Shown piece by piece: positions 23,925 through 34,150 of a DNA stretch of 64,000 nucleotides (within the stretch, counting starts at the first letter, position 1; each line of letters opens with the position of its first letter). A program made the translations under genes and the position numbers. Below the pieces are notes generated by a model. That model worked only from the letters and a program-made list of their open reading frames with translations. It was not told where the DNA came from and made no database searches. This DNA comes from Phytophthora colocasiae (Eukaryota; Oomycota; Peronosporomycetes; Peronosporales; Peronosporaceae), in NCBI GenBank assembly GCA_018806915.1, contig JAGKQI010000103.1:744001-808000 (forward strand). Direction: 5' to 3'.

Positions 23925-24906
23925 GAGACCTTTCGGAGCGGATGTTGGTTGTTGGTTGCGGGAACAGCGAGTACAACTGTCGCGTTCGTGCAACCCGCAA
24001 CCTGCAAATGCTTTTTTTCTTTCGGAGCTCTTTAGATGTGGGAACAGCTCTTCGTGACTCTTTATCACCTAAGCTCAGACACTCGAAGAACAGCGCGACC
24101 AAAGGATCATGCCACGAGTAACTAGACCACGAACGAGGGGCTTGGCAGCTCTCATGATGGCGCTGTACTATCATGATTCCAGCTACGATCACGCCTTGTG
24201 TGCTGCTTTGCTGGTCAGGCCTTCGGTAGAGCGGCCCCTTGTCCCTGACTCTCGCTTTAGCCCCGACACGTGTACGGATGCAAATGCGCTCGAAGACTAC
24301 AGATTTAAAAGCGATAAACTCATGCAGCTTACAGATCTATCACTGATTAAAGTTTGGACTTCCATTAAGCGTACCAGCAGCAGCCATGCTTTTCTGATGC
24401 TGCCAAACTTTGCATTTAAAGGGCATGTCCTTGTTCACCTGGATGGCGTGTAAGTAGTCTTCATCGGGGCCAAATCGGCAGGAGTGTAGCAGAGCGATCC
24501 ACAGCGGGGATAATTTCGTTTGCCGAGTGATCATCTCCGTCATCCGCACCTCCGTTCTTGTAGTTTGTGTCTAGCGCGGTCGCCTCTTGCCCAGACGATA
24601 GCGCGGGGGAGAGTGTGGAGAGCGCCATGATCGAGTTCGAATTCTTTGCGATCTTCGAGCGGTGCGAGGCTAGACCTGTAGAACTTAGTGCAGCTCTTCT
24701 ACATCAAAAACTGGAGAATTTCATCATAGACAGATTTCCACAACCTACATCGTTGTGGGATACGAAGCCTCCGTTGGCGGTATTTCCAACATGGATGTTG
24801 GAACGAAAGGTCGTGGCCGGAAGTGATTAGTAAGCAGCTATAATTTTGCACCTTTTACGCGTGTCGTTCCCGCAACCAACAACCAACATCCGCTCCGAAA
24901 GGTCTC
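23925..24906. mobile_element. TA-flanked element with 41-bp terminal inverted repeats
   Basis: Positions 23923-23965 and 24866-24908 are exact 43-bp reverse complements whose outermost two bases are TA on both sides. This leaves 41-bp inverted repeats beginning GAGACCTTTCGGAGCGG and a 982-bp element. TA plus inverted repeats indicates the Tc1/mariner superfamily. Internal frames (for example 24109-24453 on + and 24340-24549 on -) match no transposase I recognise, so the element is probably non-autonomous. The perfect arms suggest recent activity. Confidence 0.78.
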
Positions 24907-24908
24907 TA

Positions 24909-25332
24909 ATGTGGCGTTTAAAACGACATCGGAGCCCGTGGAAATTGAGCTCCAGCACACCGCTCCGCTTTGTCACCGGAAATCCCTTTGCTTGCCAAGC
25001 AGCTTGGCTGTCTCATCTGTTTGCCGGTGCTATTGCCGTACAGCTCTCCCTTTTTCTTATCATCCGGCTATCACTTCCTCAGTCTCTGTTTCCGTTCTTG
25101 TTGTCTCTTGTCCTACACTGTGCGGTGCACTTTGGATAGACTGGACAGACGAGCCGGAGGGAGATGGTGTTGGTAATCCCGTCAGACTCGATATAAAAAT
25201 TGACAGAGTACAACTCCTACTAGCAAAACCAGGCCCTACTGATGCCAGCAGCTCATCAGCAAGGCACTCACTCACTTCAGCTTTTGCTTCGTAGCGCCCA
25301 AGTGCTTTCCTCCTAGAACCTCTTTAAACACA
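24909..25332 (+). promoter_or_regulatory. 5' region of the 25333 gene
   Basis: 424 bp between the TA element and the start codon. It contains pyrimidine-rich stretches and CACTCACTCACTTCAGC about 60 bp before the ATG, loosely like an oomycete initiator (TCA plus pyrimidines). No site can be fixed with certainty. The transposon sits close enough to affect this promoter. Confidence 0.3.
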
Positions 25333-25863
25333 ATGGACGCCTTCCTACAGAAGCTCGCGAGCAGCATGCTCTTCACCTCCGCCAAGTCGGCTCCTGTTGA
25401 GGAAACCAAGGAACAGAAGCCGGTGCTGCTCGCCACGGGCTCCCATCCAGTGCGCCACAGCGCTCCTCGAGCGCAGCCTGTCGACGTGCAGCCGCGTGAC
25501 CTGCCTCGCCGTCGCATCGCCCACTGGGACAAGAAGCGCGAGAAGTGCGCCAACTGCCAGCACATTTACCTTAAGACGTTGAGCCAGCACCCGGGCTTCT
25601 GCTCCGTGGACTGCAAGTCCAACATGGTGTACCTCGAGAAAGTGAACCGCACCATCCGTGCTATGAAGGATGCTGTGCAGGAGCGTCAGCTGCAAGAGCA
25701 AGAAAAGCAGGCGGAAGAGCCTGTGAAGGAAGAGAAGGAGCAGTCGTCGGACGACGAGTTGGAGATTGTCGAGACGGAAAGCAAGACGTTCGCTGAATTT
25801 GGCCTCGAGTCCCGAATTCTCGAAGCCAGCAACGTCGAGTGGGCGTTCAGCGCTATGTATTAA
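25333..25863 (+). CDS. small FCS-like zinc-finger protein, paralogue A
   Basis: 176 residues, single exon. A Cys4 motif of spacing C-x2-C-x14-C-x3-C (C72, C75, C90, C94; KCANC .. GFCSVDC) resembles the treble-clef FCS/FLZ-type zinc finger. A basic, helical stretch follows (KVNRTIRAMKDA), then a Gln/Glu-rich coiled region and an acidic patch (about 140-150). The C-terminus FAEFGLESRILEASNVEW is conserved in the paralogue at 34151-34627. The N-terminus MDAFLQKLASS is also shared in form. No enzyme motif is seen. The zinc finger could bind a protein partner, since plant FLZ proteins are adaptors, but function here is unknown. Start chosen at the first ATG. Confidence 0.8.
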   Translation: MDAFLQKLASSMLFTSAKSAPVEETKEQKPVLLATGSHPVRHSAPRAQPVDVQPRDLPRRRIAHWDKKREKCANCQHIYLKTLSQHPGFCSVDCKSNMVYLEKVNRTIRAMKDAVQERQLQEQEKQAEEPVKEEKEQSSDDELEIVETESKTFAEFGLESRILEASNVEWAFSAMY

Positions 25864-26093
25864 ACCGCGCCCTCGCACATGAATGCGGTCGCGCGCCATA
25901 TAGACTATAGAATCGATGTAGATAGATGTATTCAAGACCTTGTAAGAAAATAAAACCAGTCCAATGCAACCAAACTGATCCTGTCTTCTAAACATCAAGC
26001 TTCCGTCCAGAAAATGCCAGCGATCAACAAGGGGCTCACCTGGTGAGTGGATTTCAGTGCAAGCTTGTATTTTGTTTTGAAAGGTAAACTTCA

Positions 26094-27502
26094 TTACATG
26101 ATGTACTGAGCTACAAGAAGGAGGAGAACGAGGACAACAGGCAAAACGTAGTAGACGTACTTGAAATGCTCCGACTCCGTCACACCAAACGTCAGATCCA
26201 TTGGGGAGCCGAGCTGGCCACCGATCTCCATAGCAGCCCAACCAGTGGCATCACTGCTTTCAGTTCCGCCGAGGATTTCGAGTGCATTCTTCACAGCCTT
26301 TACAGTGTCCTCGTCTGGGAAGACGTGAACTGTAGCTGCAAAGTGTGGGCTCGACAATGAACCCGAGCGCCATGGTACCAGTCCTCGCTGAGCAAGGCGA
26401 ATAACACCACCTTCTTTGAACACTGCGTTTGGCTCCACTGTTGACAAAATCCAGAGAGGAAAAGATCAGCAAGAAGAACTGCAAGATTTTCTAGGTTGGA
26501 CACAGCAATGATTCGGCGCTTACCTTCATCATCCTCGGCCCACCGCTCTCGAGCCAAGGCAATACGTACTAGCAATGACTTGACAAAGTCACGCTTCAGG
26601 TAGTTCGCCGCTACTTCATTCGCTTCAGGTTCGTTCTGGGAAACGAATGCAACGCAGCTAATAGCCCCGTGGATGCCACCAAGCGGCTAGTAGCACAAGA
26701 ACAACACAGTGTTAGTGGAAATGTTGACTCAAGTGTGCCTCTGCATCGCACTTACATCCTCGACGAGCTTTTGCGACTCCGGTGGTGTCAATGTCAGCAG
26801 GTTCATGTGTTGAGCGTTTGCGTCGCCAGTAACTTTCAGTACAGCAATAGAGTCTTCTACTCGTTTGAACAATGGCTTCATCTGCTTCTCCACCTCGTTC
26901 ATGCGCTTCTCAGCTACTTCCGTTGCGGATATCGCAGCAGTTGGGGCGACATTCACGAATGGAGTAGGCTCGTCGAGGTCAATCAACGTGCGGTATTGCT
27001 TGAATGTAATGTCCGTCGTCGGTGTTTTCTGTTTCGCCGGCAGCATTTGGGTCTTGTTGACATTTACGACATCAAAAAAGCTCTGGAAGGAGGGTTCGCC
27101 GTTCGGTGTTACATGCGCAAGGAAGTGGATGTTGTCACCGACGCGCACGCTGCAAGGAAGAGTCACCGCTTCTGCAGTAGCACGAAGATATGGAACAAGT
27201 TGTGCGGAAATGTCCCGCGACGAAACCGCATAAAGTCCCAGTACACTGATACCTCCGGGCAGCAGGCGATCAATCTGTTGAGCAACTTCTTCCACCCAGT
27301 CAACTGACACGTCACTAAGGCCTGTAGGGTCCTCTCCGTTCTCACTCTCAGAAGGTATGGGCACTACAGCAAGTACAAAATCCCCGACATTCGAGGAGCT
27401 CACTTGGCCTACGAGTAAACCCAATTCGAAGGATGACGTTGCGCTCTTGGACCAGAATTCCGACACCTGATCAACGACGACAACTTCGCGGGGGTCACTC
27501 AT
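26094..27502 (-). CDS. ODR-4-like membrane protein (3 exons)
   Basis: Exons 27502-26756, 26686-26524 and 26437-26094, joined at GTAAG..TAG and GTAAG..CAG introns of 69 and 86 bp; phases agree and give 417 residues. The order GLLVGQ, then VDWVEEVAQQIDRLLPGG and the GGIHGAISC..ARERWAEDD segment fits the ODR-4 family, which helps certain membrane receptors fold and traffic from the ER. One hydrophobic segment (YVYYVLPVVLVLLLLVAQYI) ends the protein, predicting a tail anchor with the body in the cytosol. Assignment is from remembered family features, not a search. An alternative is an unrelated tail-anchored protein. Confidence 0.72.
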
Positions 27503-28567
27503 GGCGTTTGGCGTGTGGGGCCTGGCTTGCGGTCACTGCAGCGCGAGGAATGTCGTCAACCTTACCTCGAGGATGATGCTTGATGGATTGGTGGATTAAT
27601 AGGTAATAGAAGCATCTTAGTGGCTGAAAATGAAATAGATACATAATACTACTACCGGTAGTAGTACTGCACGCGCACGATAATATCGAGGAATGTTTTC
27701 GTGCAGTATTTTTAATAGACGAAGCGAACACAACCGTTAGCTCCATTAGGGGGCATCTTCTGTTTGGCCACCATTCGTTTCCTTTCATCTACATGTAGCG
27801 TAGGGAGTAAACTACACCGCGAGCAATCATGCCTCATCTTTAGCGATTCCCAAATAAATATGCTTCAACAACCGTGAACTTCAGGACCTACCGGTACATG
27901 TACAACTCGCACCAGACGTGCCGGGTGACCGATAAGCTGCTACATGTAATTCATTTAAAGGGGAAGATTCATACTTACCAGTCGAACGCCATTAGCCCGT
28001 CCGAAGCCTCCAACGTAGAATTTCCAAGCAATGGATAGTGCGAATGAAACAGTGTCGCTGCAAAATCACGCGTAAGTCGATCAGAGCATGGACCAGCTCA
28101 CGAGCAATTTCACCAAGCAGCAGTACGCGTCGCAGTGAAGCAAGACTCAGCACAGACGTACTGTAGCAACACGATGCATTTTCGTGAGGTAGATTCCTTG
28201 CCGCAATGCAAAAGCGCCGGTTGTGTTTTTACTGGTGCCGGTGCCGCTGCTCTGCTCTGAGCAGCGCAGCCGGAGCTCGGGAAAGTGATCCACGCCAAGC
28301 AGGAGGGACCTTGGTTCGTCTGCCTTGGTTGACGGCGTGCTTGGACAGCAACGCAATGCAAAGGCGCAGTGGAAGCAGCAACGGGGCACTGGCGGCGGCG
28401 GCATGTTGGCTTGCAATGTTGACTTGCAAGTTGCAACGGAGACTGTGCGAGAGGAGAAAACCTGAAATCTGTACCTCCAAGTCTGACTATTGTACCACAT
28501 ACTAGAATCTCATCAGTTAGGGAATAGGGGACTACTGATCTGCCATTCGTCAAAAAGATAGCACGCC
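27503..28567. promoter_or_regulatory. divergent intergenic region
   Basis: About 1.06 kb between the starts of the ODR-4-like gene (minus) and the JmjC-like gene (plus), so it must hold both promoters. It contains a 20-bp perfect palindrome and several ACATGT and ACCGGT palindromes. No gene is supported: the frames at 28110-28553 on both strands are low-complexity overlaps. Confidence 0.4.
27647..27666. repeat. 20-bp perfect palindrome
   Basis: TACTACTACCGGTAGTAGTA is its own reverse complement. It lies about 145 bp upstream of the ODR-4-like start codon and could be a dimeric factor site. No second copy is seen. Confidence 0.6.
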
Positions 28568-29665
28568 ATGCAAGCCCCCGCGCCCAAACCTGCCGCCGCG
28601 CCGCACAGCGGCCTGCTCACTGAGCTGCGCTCCCTGGTGAGCAGCGGTAACTACGGCAGTACGACCTACCGTCTGCATGACGTCTACAGACTCCTTGCGA
28701 CGTCTATTGACCGCTACGTCGATGGCGGCTTCGATTGGACCTTCGCAGTGGAAAGTCAAGCTCCAGCGCTGGTTTTTCGAGACGCGTGCAACGACGTTGC
28801 AGGCTTCCGTGGCCTCCCCACGCTACCAGATGATGCTATGCATATGAAGAATCTGCTCAAGACGAACGATATTATCGCCTACATCAAGGAGGGCGTTCAC
28901 AAGGAATGGGCGGCAAAACGGCAGTCTCCACCGGATCAGTACACTGCACAGCTACCCGGGTACTACACCAAAATGAAGTTCAAGACCGACGAAGGGTACG
29001 TTTACCCCCCGGAGTATTGGTTGCAGGCTGGAAACCGCGAGTCCGCCGTTCACGTGGATCACGGCCGAGTGATTAGCTACATTCCTCCTTGCGCAAACAC
29101 CTGCTTCAAGATTTGGGTCTTCTTTCCCCCCAACATCAAGCCGATGTTTAAATGGGCGTCCAAGGTTGACTCCTTCAACCGGATGCTGAGTACAAGTGGC
29201 GCGGCAGTACTCGTGCAACGACCAGGTGACGTGGTGTACCTGAACAGCTTGGTTTACCACTCGGTGTTGCTGGGGTTTCAGCCGGGAACGCAAGACGAAA
29301 GCAAGTGGGGCGCTATCTTCGGTGACGTAATCGTGCTGGCTCAAGATCGTCTACAGTCATTCCAGTACGCGACTCAGCTAGCCTCAGGAGCGGAGCGTGG
29401 ATCGCGGGGAGCATGGGAAACGCTGCTGTATGCATTGTGTGTGATGGAAGGGCGTGTCTGGAAGGACGCTACGACGGAGGCTGAGAAGGACGCTAGGTTC
29501 GAGGACGAGAAGAAAATATTCCTGGAGAAGCTACAACCGACGGAAGCGACAGCGACCGCTCGCTCACTTGCCAATGCAAAGTGGAACAAGAAACGAACCA
29601 TGCAGGAGAAGATGCGAGAACTACGAGAGAAGAAAAAGGCAAAATCGGCCAGCATTAACAACTAA
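28568..29665 (+). CDS. JmjC/cupin-like protein, putative Fe(II)/2-oxoglutarate oxygenase
   Basis: 365 residues, single exon. The core HVDHGR (H162, D164), FKIWVFFPP (K181) and VYLNSLVYHSV (H231) gives the HxD...K...H arrangement of JmjC-type Fe(II)/2-oxoglutarate enzymes, with 67 residues between metal ligands and QRPGDVVYLN as the strand before the distal His. The N-terminal 80 residues are Ala/Pro-rich then helical. The C-terminus (about 320-365) is Lys/Arg-rich and could bind nucleic acid or act as a nuclear signal. Substrate cannot be told. It sits between transposon remnants and lacks other chromatin domains, so it may be a stand-alone hydroxylase or a mobile-element passenger. Confidence 0.6.
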   Translation: MQAPAPKPAAAPHSGLLTELRSLVSSGNYGSTTYRLHDVYRLLATSIDRYVDGGFDWTFAVESQAPALVFRDACNDVAGFRGLPTLPDDAMHMKNLLKTNDIIAYIKEGVHKEWAAKRQSPPDQYTAQLPGYYTKMKFKTDEGYVYPPEYWLQAGNRESAVHVDHGRVISYIPPCANTCFKIWVFFPPNIKPMFKWASKVDSFNRMLSTSGAAVLVQRPGDVVYLNSLVYHSVLLGFQPGTQDESKWGAIFGDVIVLAQDRLQSFQYATQLASGAERGSRGAWETLLYALCVMEGRVWKDATTEAEKDARFEDEKKIFLEKLQPTEATATARSLANAKWNKKRTMQEKMRELREKKKAKSASINN

Positions 29666-29693
29666 TACACATTGTTGTTGAAAACTTTCTTTT

Positions 29694-30366
29694 GCAGCCG
29701 CGGCTCTATCTCTTAGCCTTTTGATCTTTTGAAGTCATCGGTAGATCCTCCAAATACTTCTACGAAACTTGGTCAGACCAGTTTAGTGTATCTATTGCTT
29801 TTACCCACCGAAAAACTACAAATTAGGCATCTCACGCAGCCGCGGCTCTCTATTAACGAGTTTAGGTTATTCCAATCGCTCATGTGGTGTCTACCTGTAT
29901 TAGCGACAGTTGTGCAAGACCACATTGCACGAAAAATTTATCCACACGAAAAGGATCGTTCAAATGTTTTGTCTGCGTAACCGCATCTAAAGTTTTTAAT
30001 ATTCTACGCAGCCGCGGCTCTGAATCTTGGTATCGTGTGTTTTGTGAGCCAGGAACACCTTGAGCAAAGTCTAATACTTACATTGGTCAGAAGATTTACT
30101 TGATGTGTCACTTCCGTGACATGGTATGACATGGTAATGGCATTACGAAAAACTTCAATACAATTCAAGTATAATAGAAAAAGTGTGGTAATCGCCGCAG
30201 CCGCGGCTCTAATGTTGCGAACTATTCACACTTAAGCTTCGTGTACATCCTAATAACATGTTTCGAAAAGGTTGTAAAGAGCATATTGCGACGCTGGGCA
30301 CTTAATCTCACGTTGGTTAAAGTCGGTAATGTTGAAGTTGTGTTCTACCTGCGCAGCCGTGGCTCT
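29694..30366. repeat. five spaced copies of a 14-mer, GCAGCCGCGGCTCT
   Basis: Starts at 29694, 29836, 30008, 30197 and 30353 (the last has one change, CCGTGG), spaced 142, 172, 189 and 156 bp. The last two spacer units align with each other over about 150 bp with many substitutions; the first three spacers are not clearly alike. So the core is conserved within a decayed tandem repeat. The core holds the palindrome AGCCGCGGCT. It lies between the 3' ends of the JmjC-like gene and the MULE transposase. No gene is seen in 29666-30668. Confidence 0.7.
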
Positions 30367-30668
30367 AATTTTACGAGCTATCCGCATGCAAGCGTTCATT
30401 GCATCCTCATAGCATGTATATAAAAGGATATTCAGAGCATATGATGACAGGTTTAACTCAGTCTCGAGTTTGGTGAAAATCTGACATGTTGAAGTGGCAT
30501 GTCGAAGTCATATACTTCCCCCTGGGCTGCCGCTAAGATTCAACTTATCCTTACGTAAGCGATACCTTACACGATCACCATTCTCTCCAACGCAAGAAAT
30601 AGCCTTAAAAGAATGTTATAACTCTAAAATATACTTATCTGTGAGCGCGGTGTTCACTGGAGTCTTAA

Positions 30669-32513
30669 CTAGTCTAAGCTAAGAGCATGTGAGACCACCG
30701 CAGGCCGCCCACCCAGACTGTTCCTGTCGGTCTTAGCTCGTTTCACTCGGCGATTAACGAATCTACGCTCGGTCCCTGCCCAACCGTGAATAGGTTGATT
30801 CGCGCTTCGAAGTCCTGCTAACAGGTGAACACAGTTACCATATTTGAACCATGCCTTGCAGGGGCACGACTTGGTATCCACATCGACTGCCCACCCTCCA
30901 TGGGGCTGTCCAAGGCGCTCCATCCGGCGATTATTTCTCTCACCTAGCTCTGCATCCTTCGCGTTCTCTATAGAATGAACCAAACTTTTGACAACATAAG
31001 CGTTTGTCATTCCACTGACATCACCCAAAAGAAACTGGACGGTTTGTCGAGAATGCATCACCAAAAGTTTGCCAGCCTTGAGAAGCTGCTTCGTTCGCGA
31101 TATGAGAGTAAGTGATGGTCGTGGCTCAGTCGCGAAGTGAGGGAATGCAAGTGAGCGGTGGTGAGCCATGCTGATGACCTTCTGTAGCAATGCACAAAGC
31201 TTCATCCGAACCCTCAAAGTATAGTCTCGCTTGATCACCTTGTTAAATTGTTCAACTGGGTTGTTCGTCTTAGCGAAGCCGGGTGGAGACCAGAAGCACT
31301 GCCACTTGCAGAAACGACTTTTGATCCACACCTTCTGAAAGTAGCCAGCAAAAGTATTCAGTTCAGGAACAGCGCGCCACACAGAATCCGCTTTCTCGAC
31401 GAAATCATTATACTCCAGTTCACTTGTCGCGTAGTGCATTTCGTAGATGTATCGAAAAACTAAGTGCTTGGCGTTGTTCGACAGCCCTCCAAGTCGCTTC
31501 TTGACATTCTCAACCACATGAAAGAAGCACATCAAGTAGGTAGGAGTAGTGTGATCCGTACTGAGCGCCAGTGTCTGATCAAACCCATTGTATTGGGCGT
31601 CTTCTGCGTCGCCCATAAAATAGCTAACAGTAAGGTCTTTTCCAACCACGCCCTTGTACAAACTCATCAGACTCCGTAGAGCATGCGCGTATTGTACCGC
31701 TGTGCGCTGCGACGTAATGAAAAACGCCAAGAGGTGGAACTGGCGCGCTGAATCCGAAATTCCACAGACCATAAGAGGGTAGTCACAGAGCACTAGCTTA
31801 AAAGTGGCGTCCATGTGAAATACGAACGTGCTGGGATCTCGGTTTGCAGCTTTCAGGAGAAACTTTGTAGTTATGCCGATCACTAACGGGTTTTCATCGC
31901 TTCCATCGCCGAGAACAGGGCAACCATCATTGCCCACTGAGTATCCGAACGTGAAGGCTGCAGAGTCAGGGAGACGTTCTGAAAACGGGGTGCCTGCAGC
32001 AATTTCAACCATTTCCTCCACTAAGTCTGTGTTGGAAAGCTTGCTTCTCTTGTAGTTGTAGACAAAATTTTGGATCTGCTTAAGAGCAGGTAGCGTGTCT
32101 GCGGTGAGCTCGAGTCTATCGATTAATTCGTTGCGGATGCGTGCAGGCTTCACGTCTTGCAGAACTAGATTTTGGATCAATGCTTTAATCGACCTTGACA
32201 ATTTGGGCTTCTTTGTCTGCCCGCCCGTTGAAATGTGGTGCCCATGCTGGTACATGTGACATAGCTGCGAAGTCTCACAGGACACTGTCTTTAGCTTAAA
32301 CGCGCACGCTGTGTCGGAGTCGAAGCAGGAGTCGGATCCGCAACCGAAAATGCGATAGCGCATGCGGTGCTCGTCGAAGTTTACTTTACACACCGTGCAC
32401 CGCTTCAGCTGGCTGGCAAGCACTTTCATGGGGGGGAATGCGTCGAGTCTGCGATTGATGAGCTTGTCGCCGCGCAGACTGTCTTGAAGGCGCCAGTTGT
32501 AGGTGGTAGTCAT
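30669..32513 (-). CDS. MULE-type transposase with SWIM zinc finger
   Basis: 614 residues in one uninterrupted frame. The N-terminus has a Cys-rich module (CTVC..CGSDSC..C, about 39-80). The MULE domain has the catalytic triad D235 (FHMDATFKL), D302 (MGDAEDAQ) and E421 (NNPVEQFNK). A C-terminal SWIM finger CPCx8CVH is at 550-563. Together these define a Mutator-like transposase, and all key residues are present, so the protein may be active. No terminal inverted repeats could be paired by eye. A diverged relative lies broken at 36090-37972. Confidence 0.9.
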   Translation of the reverse strand: MTTTYNWRLQDSLRGDKLINRRLDAFPPMKVLASQLKRCTVCKVNFDEHRMRYRIFGCGSDSCFDSDTACAFKLKTVSCETSQLCHMYQHGHHISTGGQTKKPKLSRSIKALIQNLVLQDVKPARIRNELIDRLELTADTLPALKQIQNFVYNYKRSKLSNTDLVEEMVEIAAGTPFSERLPDSAAFTFGYSVGNDGCPVLGDGSDENPLVIGITTKFLLKAANRDPSTFVFHMDATFKLVLCDYPLMVCGISDSARQFHLLAFFITSQRTAVQYAHALRSLMSLYKGVVGKDLTVSYFMGDAEDAQYNGFDQTLALSTDHTTPTYLMCFFHVVENVKKRLGGLSNNAKHLVFRYIYEMHYATSELEYNDFVEKADSVWRAVPELNTFAGYFQKVWIKSRFCKWQCFWSPPGFAKTNNPVEQFNKVIKRDYTLRVRMKLCALLQKVISMAHHRSLAFPHFATEPRPSLTLISRTKQLLKAGKLLVMHSRQTVQFLLGDVSGMTNAYVVKSLVHSIENAKDAELGERNNRRMERLGQPHGGWAVDVDTKSCPCKAWFKYGNCVHLLAGLRSANQPIHGWAGTERRFVNRRVKRAKTDRNSLGGRPAVVSHALSLD

Positions 32514-33291
32514 GCTTTAGTTAGCTGGTGCAAAAGTGAAAAGGGGGAGGCAGCTTTCCGCACCACTCGAGGTCGAGCTCTCTGATTGGTAGGGGGTTTT
32601 GGTAGATGATTTTTACTGGTCGGTAGTACAGTCTTCAGTGCAATCGTACAGTTCAATGGGCACGAATCTGAATCTTCAGTCCCTCCGTACAAAAGTCAGT
32701 CTTTTTGGTTCAGAAATAAAGCTCTCTCGTGCGAGAGAGGCTCGTCTGCCAAGACTCAGGTGGATTGGCCAGCAAGCGACTGGCATCGTCACGCTGCCAC
32801 TCTCTTGACTCGCAGACCGGGATGACATGCATTGTCGAGTCACGATCTTTGCTGTGCATGTACATTACTGGTGGTGCTGTATTTTATTCATACTAAAGCC
32901 TGGGAACAGCTTCGTAGGTATCGCTGCTACGTTAGGCAAATTCCACCAGACGTAGTGCGATCGAATGCAGCTCGGGCATTGGATCTCTCTCATCTTGACT
33001 GTCTCCGTAGCGGCTTTTCACGTCGCTTGGCCACGTGGAGCCCAATCTTGTGCACAGATCGAGGGCGCCGGTCCGCATTGATTTGCAAGTAGTGTCGAGA
33101 GAGCAGGGCTCGCTACGACCAGAAATCGGTCGTGGCCCAACTCAGGATCTTTCGTGGCTGCCCCGCGTGGCAGTCTGCCAAGCTTGGCCAATTGTTGCCA
33201 ACAATTTGTTTGGTGGCTTTTGCCTTTGGTTTCTACACACTTGCTGGGACGATTGAGTTGGCTTGTGACCATACACCTACGTCGACACCGA
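32514..33291. other. non-coding flank upstream of the MULE transposase
   Basis: No gene is supported. An 8-bp-stem hairpin CTCTCTCGTGCGAGAG lies near 32722-32739. If the MULE has a 5' terminal repeat it should fall here, but none was matched. Confidence 0.35.
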
Positions 33292-33293
33292 TA

Positions 33294-33881
33294 CACCGAT
33301 CGACAGAATGCAACGACCACTTTCCCTGTTCGGCGCGTGTAGACTGGTTATGTGAGAGCGAATTAATATCGATTTTGGTAAAAGATAGAGAGCAGCTGTA
33401 TTTTGCACTAAAAATTGCACTAGTGACGGTTTAATGGATTCCCAGGCTGAAATGGCACGCTTTATCGTAGCCAAGCGCTCTCCTTTCGCCGTCGTAGCAG
33501 TAGCTGTTGCTCTTGCGTAGCTTTGCGTTGGCTTAGCCCCTCTATAGCTTAAAAGGACACGTCGTTTTTCTTGTATTGTGTAGTGCATGCGGCGTTGTTT
33601 GGCTGGCGCGTACACCTCGTCAAGGAGGCCTGTGTGTGGCAACCTCCTTTGCTTCCTGCAATACTGTCGCGGGTGGTGGGGGCTGCGAGGACTCCTCGTC
33701 CGCTTCCTCCATTTTATCGAGTGGCTGGTGGAGACCTCCGTTTTATCGAGTGGCTGGTGGAGTTTTATTTTAGCGATTGAACGCTGCATCGGGCAATTTG
33801 ATTGGTTGATAACAAAATGTGCACACAATTTTATATCACAGGCGCCCTTTTTATATGGACGCTGCATTCTGTCGATCGGTG
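33294..33881 (-). mobile_element. TA-flanked element with a pogo/Tc-like N-terminal remnant
   Basis: Ends 33294-33312 (CACCGATCGACAGAATGCA) and 33863-33881 are exact inverted repeats bordered by TA on both sides (33292-33293, 33882-33883). A minus-strand frame covers almost the whole 588 bp. Its middle part RRMHYTIQEKRRVL..RLATIKRAISAWES looks like the helix-turn-helix N-terminus of pogo/Tc-type transposases, with no DDE domain. It is therefore probably a deletion derivative. The family call is by eye. Confidence 0.6.
33712..33762. repeat. 22-bp direct repeat, period 29 bp
   Basis: TTTTATCGAGTGGCTGGTGG at 33712 recurs exactly at 33741, the full repeat being 22 bp with a 7-bp spacer. It lies inside the TA-flanked element above. 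Confidence 0.8.
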
Positions 33882-34150
33882 TACAGTCGCAACAAGCAAG
33901 TTGGCTTACATGTGCCGTAACAACTTGATAGAGTTCGTTCCGTTCATGCAGTATGGTTCTTCACCAGGTGGGCTCGCTTCAACTGGATTTCAATACCGGT
34001 ACTATCGGCTGTAGGAAGAGCTCGTTTGGCGCAAGATGGATCTGAAAAGAAGATTTCTATTGCTATACCGCTTATATGCTTCAAATTTGTCTACATCTCA
34101 CGTTGCAACTCTATCGTGAGGCTCTAGTTATACAATAAACGTGCGGCTCT

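Noticed and set aside
24911..25294. 127-codon plus frame upstream of the zinc protein
   Set aside because: No recognisable domain, overlaps other frames of equal length, and lies where the promoter and 5' UTR of the 25333 gene should be.
26729..27502. ODR-4-like exon 1 as a complete 257-residue gene
   Set aside because: A GTAAGT donor at 26755 joins in phase to two further exons that supply the rest of the domain and the membrane anchor.
30439..30483. Box C/D snoRNA (ATGATGA..CTGA) in the 14-mer repeat region
   Set aside because: The C box is present in only one unit, no terminal stem pairs, and the equivalent place in the neighbouring unit lacks both boxes.
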